A program made the translations under genes and the position numbers. The notes under the pieces were generated by a model. That model ran no database searches and had not been told where the DNA came from. It worked only from the letters and a program-made list of their open reading frames with translations. 6,969 nt of DNA from Candidatus Luteimonas excrementigallinarum (GTDB lineage Bacteria > Pseudomonadota > Gammaproteobacteria > Xanthomonadales > Xanthomonadaceae): the NCBI GenBank assembly GCA_019115725.1, contig DXCY01000018.1, forward strand, positions 1 to 6,969, written 5' to 3'. Of this stretch, positions 4,566-6,969 are shown piece after piece. Within the stretch, counting starts at the first letter, position 1, and each line of letters begins with the position of its first letter.

Positions 4566-5911
4566 TGTCGCGTAGCGCTGGCGCCATGGGTGGCCTGGGC
4601 GCAGGCCTGGGCAAGTTCACCGAGCTGCGGCAGCGTCTGCTGTTCGTGGCCGGTGCGCTGCTGGTGTACCGCATCGGGTGCTATATCCCGGTGCCGGGCG
4701 TCAACCCGGACGCGATGCTGCGCCTGATGGAACAGCAGCAGGGCACCATCGTGGACATGTTCAACATGTTCTCCGGTGGCGCCCTGGAGCGCTTCAGCCT
4801 GTTTGCGCTGAACGTGATCCCCTACATCTCGGCCTCGATCGTCATGCAGTTGATGGTGCAGATCGTGCCGAGCCTGAAGGCGATCCAGCGCGAGGGCGAA
4901 TCCGGCCGTCGCAAGATCACCCAGTGGTCGCGCCTTGGCGCCATCCCGCTGGCGATCTTCCAGTCGGCCGGTATCGCCGTGGCACTGCAGAGCTCGGGCG
5001 CCGGTGCGGGCCTGAACGTGGTGTATTCGCCGGGCATGGGTTTCGTGCTGACCGCCATCGTGGCGCTCACCGCGGGCACCATGTTCCTGGTGTGGCTGGG
5101 TGAGCAGGTGACCGAACGGGGCATCGGCAACGGTGTGTCGCTGATCATCTTCGCCGGCATCGTGGCCGGTCTGCCGGGTGCGATCTTCACCACGCTGGAG
5201 CAGGCGCGCAACGGTGACATGAGCCCGATCGCGGTGATCATGATCGCGGCCATCGTGATGGCCTTCACGTTCTTCGTGGTGTTCGTCGAGCGTGGCCAGC
5301 GCCGGATCACGGTCAACTACGCCCGTCGTCAGGGCGGCCGCAACGCCTACCAGAACCAGAGCTCGTTCCTGCCGCTGAAGCTGAACATGGCGGGCGTGAT
5401 TCCGGCCATCTTCGCATCGTCGATCATCATGTTCCCGGCTACCGTGTCCACCTGGTTCGGCCAGGCGGGTTCGGCGCTGTGGCTGCAGCGGGCGGCGCAG
5501 GCGCTGTCCCCGGGCCAGCCGCTCTACATCCTGCTCTACGGTGGGCTGATCGCGGGCTTCACCTTCTTCTACACGGCGCTGGTGTTCAACAGCCAGGAAA
5601 CCGCCGACAACCTGAAGAAGTCCGGTGCCTTGATTCCCGGCATCCGTCCGGGCAAGGCGACGGCGGAATACGTGGACGGGGTGCTGACCCGGCTGACCGC
5701 AGCGGGCGCGACCTATCTGGTCATCGTCTGTCTGCTGCCGGAGTTCATGCGCACCGAGCTCAATGCGTCGTTCTACTTTGGCGGTACTTCGCTCCTGATC
5801 GTGGTGGTGGTGGTGATGGACTTCATCTCCCAGATCCAGGCGCACCTGATGTCGCACCAGTATGAAAGCCTGCTCAAGAAGGCCAACCTCAAGGGCGGCG
5901 GCAGGCGCTGA
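4565..5911 (+). CDS. secY: Protein translocase subunit SecY
   Basis: This gene encodes a 448-residue SecY (E. coli 443), the ten-helix inner-membrane channel of the Sec system. It works with SecE and SecG and is driven by SecA or by docked ribosomes. The first helix is at about 22-42 and the plug and second helix at about 60-100 (GTIVDMFNMFSGGALERFSL). WLGEQVTERGIGNGVSLIIF (177-196) is highly conserved. The cytosolic C4 loop is VERGQRRITVNYARRQ (241-256), and the lateral-gate helix starts at NMAGVIPAIFASS (274-286). The C5 loop PGIRPG (358-363) contains R361, the counterpart of the E. coli arginine needed for SecA. The protein ends KKANLKGGGRR. The start overlaps the rplO stop by one base behind GAGGA (4554-4558). 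It is the last gene of the spc operon here, since rpmJ is missing. Confidence 0.99.
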   Translation: MSRSAGAMGGLGAGLGKFTELRQRLLFVAGALLVYRIGCYIPVPGVNPDAMLRLMEQQQGTIVDMFNMFSGGALERFSLFALNVIPYISASIVMQLMVQIVPSLKAIQREGESGRRKITQWSRLGAIPLAIFQSAGIAVALQSSGAGAGLNVVYSPGMGFVLTAIVALTAGTMFLVWLGEQVTERGIGNGVSLIIFAGIVAGLPGAIFTTLEQARNGDMSPIAVIMIAAIVMAFTFFVVFVERGQRRITVNYARRQGGRNAYQNQSSFLPLKLNMAGVIPAIFASSIIMFPATVSTWFGQAGSALWLQRAAQALSPGQPLYILLYGGLIAGFTFFYTALVFNSQETADNLKKSGALIPGIRPGKATAEYVDGVLTRLTAAGATYLVIVCLLPEFMRTELNASFYFGGTSLLIVVVVVMDFISQIQAHLMSHQYESLLKKANLKGGGRR

Positions 5912-5942
5912 TCCGGACCTGGTCCGGTGAGGCAATGAACAA

Positions 5943-5988
5943 GGCGGGCTCCGGCCCGCCGCGGTCCAGCGGCCACACTGCTGGACCG
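5943..5988. repeat. Two adjacent perfect hairpins downstream of secY
   Basis: GGCGGGC (5943-5949) pairs with GCCCGCC (5954-5960) around TCCG. CGGTCCAGC (5962-5970) pairs with GCTGGACCG (5980-5988) around GGCCACACT. Neither has a T tract downstream on the + strand. On the minus strand the first is followed by TTGTTCATT, a poor U-rich tail. They could end or protect the spc mRNA 3' end, or act as back-up stops for minus-strand transcription. Confidence 0.65.
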
Positions 5989-5993
5989 GCAGG

Positions 5994-6021
5994 AAAAACG
6001 AACGCGGCCCCGCAGGGCCGC
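5994..6021 (-). terminator. Intrinsic terminator shape reading on the minus strand
   Basis: On the minus strand the stem GCGGCCC (6021-6015) and GGGCCGC (6010-6004) encloses the loop TGCG. It is followed by GTTCG and then TTTTT (5998-5994). That is a typical strong GC hairpin plus U tract. Read on the + strand, the A tract precedes the stem, so it would not stop spc transcription. I see no minus-strand gene or convincing minus-strand promoter upstream of it within this spacer. Confidence 0.65.
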
Positions 6022-6023
6022 AT

Positions 6024-6050
6024 GGATCCCGGGACGTAGCGCCCGGATCC
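6024..6050. repeat. Inverted repeat with GGATC ends
   Basis: GGATCCCGGG (6024-6033) pairs with CCCGGATCC (6042-6050), nine pairs with one bulged C, around ACGTAGCG. The flanks CAT (6021-6023) and ATG (6054-6056) could extend it past a 3-nt bulge. It directly abuts the minus-strand terminator stem. Function unknown. Confidence 0.6.
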
Positions 6051-6108
6051 TTGATGGGCGACCCGGGCGGCGATCTCGCGCACGGGTGGGCCGGTGCCAG
6101 TCCCCACT

Positions 6109-6128
6109 GGGTGGGTGGGGCGGCCGGG
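6109..6128 (+). other. Canonical G-quadruplex motif
   Basis: GGGTGGGTGGGGCGGCCGGG has four runs of at least three G with loops of 1, 1 and 5 nt. A fifth run GGG follows at 6130-6132, and two more runs lie upstream (6084-6086, 6088-6090). The 1-nt loops are of the kind that make stable parallel quadruplexes. It lies about 100 bp upstream of the proposed alpha-operon -35 on the non-template strand. The same bases can instead form a CCCCAC/GTGGGG hairpin (6102-6107 with 6115-6120). Confidence 0.6.
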
Positions 6129-6149
6129 CGGGATTCGATCCCCGTCCGG
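6124..6149. repeat. 9-bp hairpin with loop ATTCGATC
   Basis: CCGGGCGGG (6124-6132) pairs with CCCGTCCGG (6141-6149), nine pairs including one G-T wobble. The loop resembles a tRNA T-loop only superficially. It overlaps the fourth and fifth G runs of the quadruplex motif, so the two structures compete. Confidence 0.6.
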
Positions 6150-6204
6150 TACAGCGCAGGTCCGTCGCTGGAGCATGGGCACACTCCCCATGCCGGAGTC
6201 CGCG

Positions 6205-6236
6205 GGCTTTTTCAGCCGGGGGCTTCCTGAAAAGCC
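6205..6236. repeat. Inverted repeat overlapping the alpha promoter -35
   Basis: GGCTTTTTCAG (6205-6215) pairs with CTGAAAAGCC (6227-6236), ten pairs with one bulged T. The right arm contains the last bases of the proposed -35 (TTCCTG 6224-6229). It may be a regulator site or coincidence. Confidence 0.5.
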
Positions 6237-6252
6237 GAGATCCTGATACAAT
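6224..6252 (+). promoter_or_regulatory. Extended -10 promoter of the alpha operon (rpsM-rpsK)
   Basis: TACAAT (6247-6252) matches the -10 consensus at five of six positions and is preceded by TGA (6244-6246), the extended -10 element. TTCCTG (6224-6229) is a weak -35 at the ideal 17-bp spacing. Transcription should start at about 6258-6262, giving a leader of about 65 nt before rpsM. The position directly upstream of rpsM, after a clear operon boundary, supports it. Confidence 0.65.
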
Positions 6253-6290
6253 TTCTTGTTCACTCTGCCGGGTGCGTGCCGTTTGCGCGT

Positions 6291-6300
6291 TGTCCGGACA
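6291..6300. repeat. 10-nt palindrome in the rpsM leader
   Basis: TGTCCGGACA is a perfect palindrome located 25 nt before the rpsM start, inside the predicted leader. In E. coli, S4 represses the alpha operon by binding a pseudoknot around the rpsM start. I cannot show such a fold here, so this is only a position worth testing. Confidence 0.35.
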
Positions 6301-6325
6301 GTCAAACCAGTTTGGAGACCGCGTA

Positions 6326-6682
6326 ATGGCGCGTATTGCTGGCGTCAACCTGCCCGCCCAGAAGCATGTCTGGGTTGGGCTCCAGAGTATCTACGGCATT
6401 GGCCGTACCCGTTCCAGGCAGGTCTGCAGTGCGGCCGGCGTCGATGAGACGACCCGCATCGTGGATCTGTCCGAGCCGGAAGTCGAGCGTCTGCGCGCCG
6501 AAGTCGGCAAGTTCGTGGTGGAGGGTGACCTCCGTCGTGAAATTGGTATGTCGATCAAGCGTCTGATGGACCTGGGCAGCTATCGCGGCCTGCGCCATCG
6601 CCGCGGCCTTCCCCTGCGCGGCCAGCGCACCCGCACCAACGCGCGTACCCGCAAGGGCCCGCGCAAGCCGATCAGGAAGTAA
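6326..6682 (+). CDS. rpsM: 30S ribosomal protein S13
   Basis: This gene encodes a 118-residue S13, the same length as E. coli. S13 sits in the 30S head, bridges to L5 and 23S rRNA, and its C-terminal tail contacts P-site tRNA. The start MARIAGVNLPAQKHVWVGLQ and the helix-two-turn-helix glycines SIYGIGRTRS (21-30) are typical. The EGDLRREI segment (66-73) and the signature MDLGSYRGLRHRRGLPLRGQ (81-100), followed by RTRTNARTRKGPRKPIRK, complete it. The frame is open a further 80 codons upstream, but ATG 6326 is preceded by GGAG (6314-6317) with an 8-nt spacer and matches the family start. It opens the alpha operon and is followed by rpsK after 9 nt. Confidence 0.99.
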   Translation: MARIAGVNLPAQKHVWVGLQSIYGIGRTRSRQVCSAAGVDETTRIVDLSEPEVERLRAEVGKFVVEGDLRREIGMSIKRLMDLGSYRGLRHRRGLPLRGQRTRTNARTRKGPRKPIRK

Positions 6683-6691
6683 GGAATCGCC

Positions 6692-6969
6692 ATGGCAAAG
6701 CCGGCAGCCAAGACCCGGAAGAAGATCAAGCGCGTCGTCACCGACGGCGTCGCCCACGTCCACGCTTCGTTCAACAACACGATCGTGACCATCACCGACC
6801 GCCAGGGCAATGCACTGTCCTGGGCGACTTCGGGCGGCTCGGGGTTCCGCGGCTCGCGCAAGTCGACCCCGTTCGCGGCCCAGGTGGCAGCAGAGAGGGC
6901 CGGCAAGGCCGCTCTGGACTACGGCCTGAAGTCGCTGGAAGTGCGCATCAAGGGCCCGGGTCCGGGTCG
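6692..6969 (+). CDS. rpsK: 30S ribosomal protein S11, 5' part (partial)
   Basis: This gene encodes the first 92 residues of S11 (E. coli 129), cut off by the right edge. S11 sits on the 30S platform near the E site and the decoding region, next to S7 and S18. The start MAKPAAKTRKKIKRVVTDGV is followed by HASFNNTIVTITDRQGNA and GGSGFRGSRKSTPFAAQVAA, nearly identical to E. coli. The visible part ends in IKGPGPG, the beginning of the highly conserved C-terminal loop. AAGGA (6681-6685) overlaps the rpsM stop codon and lies 6 nt from the ATG. Expected next genes are rpsD, rpoA and rplQ, outside this window. Confidence 0.98.
   Translation, partial: MAKPAAKTRKKIKRVVTDGVAHVHASFNNTIVTITDRQGNALSWATSGGSGFRGSRKSTPFAAQVAAERAGKAALDYGLKSLEVRIKGPGPG

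Larger units (their letters stand above)
5912..6325. other. Non-coding structured spacer between secY and rpsM
   Basis: This 414-nt stretch holds no supported gene. In order it shows: CCGGAC/GTCCGG just after secY (5913-5927), a 7-bp hairpin (5943-5960), a 9-bp hairpin (5962-5988), a minus-strand terminator shape (5994-6021), a GGATC-type inverted repeat (6024-6050), a G-quadruplex motif (6109-6128), a 9-bp hairpin (6124-6149), a 7-bp hairpin (6161-6190 area), an inverted repeat over the -35 (6205-6236), an extended -10 promoter (6224-6252) and a leader of about 65 nt to rpsM. rpmJ is not present on either strand. Confidence 0.8.

Noticed and set aside
6124..6149. tRNA T-arm-like sequence with GGATTCGATCC in the secY-rpsM spacer
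   Set aside because: The loop register is off (A where T54 is required, or A-C at the closing pair), and neither strand shows a D-arm, an anticodon arm or a matching acceptor stem at tRNA spacing.
4097..6184. A 695-codon open frame on the minus strand opposite rplO and secY
   Set aside because: It lies antisense to two unmistakable genes, is very rich in His, Arg and Gln, and has no domain-like pattern. Long antisense frames are expected opposite GC-rich genes.
6205..6236. T5 run at 6208-6212 as the + strand terminator of the spc operon
   Set aside because: No stable stem directly abuts it. The nearest hairpin (GCATGGG/CCCATGC) ends about 14 nt earlier, so the geometry of an intrinsic terminator is not met.
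5889..6305. A 138-codon minus-strand frame filling the secY-rpsM spacer, upstream of the minus terminator
   Set aside because: The translated sequence is Pro-, Arg- and Gly-rich with no recognisable family, and it runs through the terminator stem into secY antisense. A real gene would be expected to stop before the terminator.
6241..6330. TTGACT on the minus strand near the rpsM start as a -35 for an antisense RNA
   Set aside because: No -10-like hexamer is found at 16-18 bp spacing; the sequence there is ACGGCA-like.

Overview
This window is a ribosomal-protein gene cluster from a GC-rich gammaproteobacterium. It holds the end of the S10 operon, the whole spc operon and the start of the alpha operon. 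All genes are on the + strand in the classical order: rpsQ (3' end), rplN, rplX, rplE, rpsN, rpsH, rplF, rplR, rpsE, rpmD, rplO, secY, rpsM, rpsK (5' end). The proteins align with the E. coli set almost end to end from memory. The S5 N-terminal extension (MAEERSPRGRDR...), the zinc-free 101-residue S14 and the strong G/C bias at third codon positions point to Xanthomonadaceae/Lysobacteraceae (Xanthomonas, Stenotrophomonas, Lysobacter and relatives). That assignment is an inference from recalled sequences, not a search.

Layout. Positions 1-3099 hold eight tightly packed genes (S17, L14, L24, L5, S14, S8, L6, L18) with gaps of 11-47 nt and mostly good purine-rich ribosome binding sites. Positions 3100-3388 are a non-coding gap of 289 nt between rplR and rpsE, where the classical operon has almost none. 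It contains a perfect 10-bp hairpin, a candidate promoter and a structured leader of about 200 nt. Positions 3389-5911 hold rpsE, rpmD, rplO and secY, which overlap or nearly touch (8-nt overlap, 6-nt gap, 1-nt overlap). Positions 5912-6325 are a second non-coding gap (414 nt). It has a dense array of GC-rich stem-loops, a minus-strand intrinsic-terminator shape with no visible minus-strand gene, a canonical G-quadruplex motif and a good extended -10 promoter for the alpha operon. Positions 6326-6969 hold rpsM and most of rpsK. rpmJ (L36), which sits between secY and rpsM in E. coli, is absent.

Function. The genes supply small- and large-subunit ribosomal proteins plus SecY, the core of the protein-export channel, so ribosome synthesis and secretion capacity are co-transcribed. 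Nothing in the coding part is novel. The interest lies in the two intergenic regions: the spc operon seems to be split in two by a hairpin plus a new promoter ahead of rpsE, and the secY-rpsM spacer has far more structure than a simple operon boundary needs.
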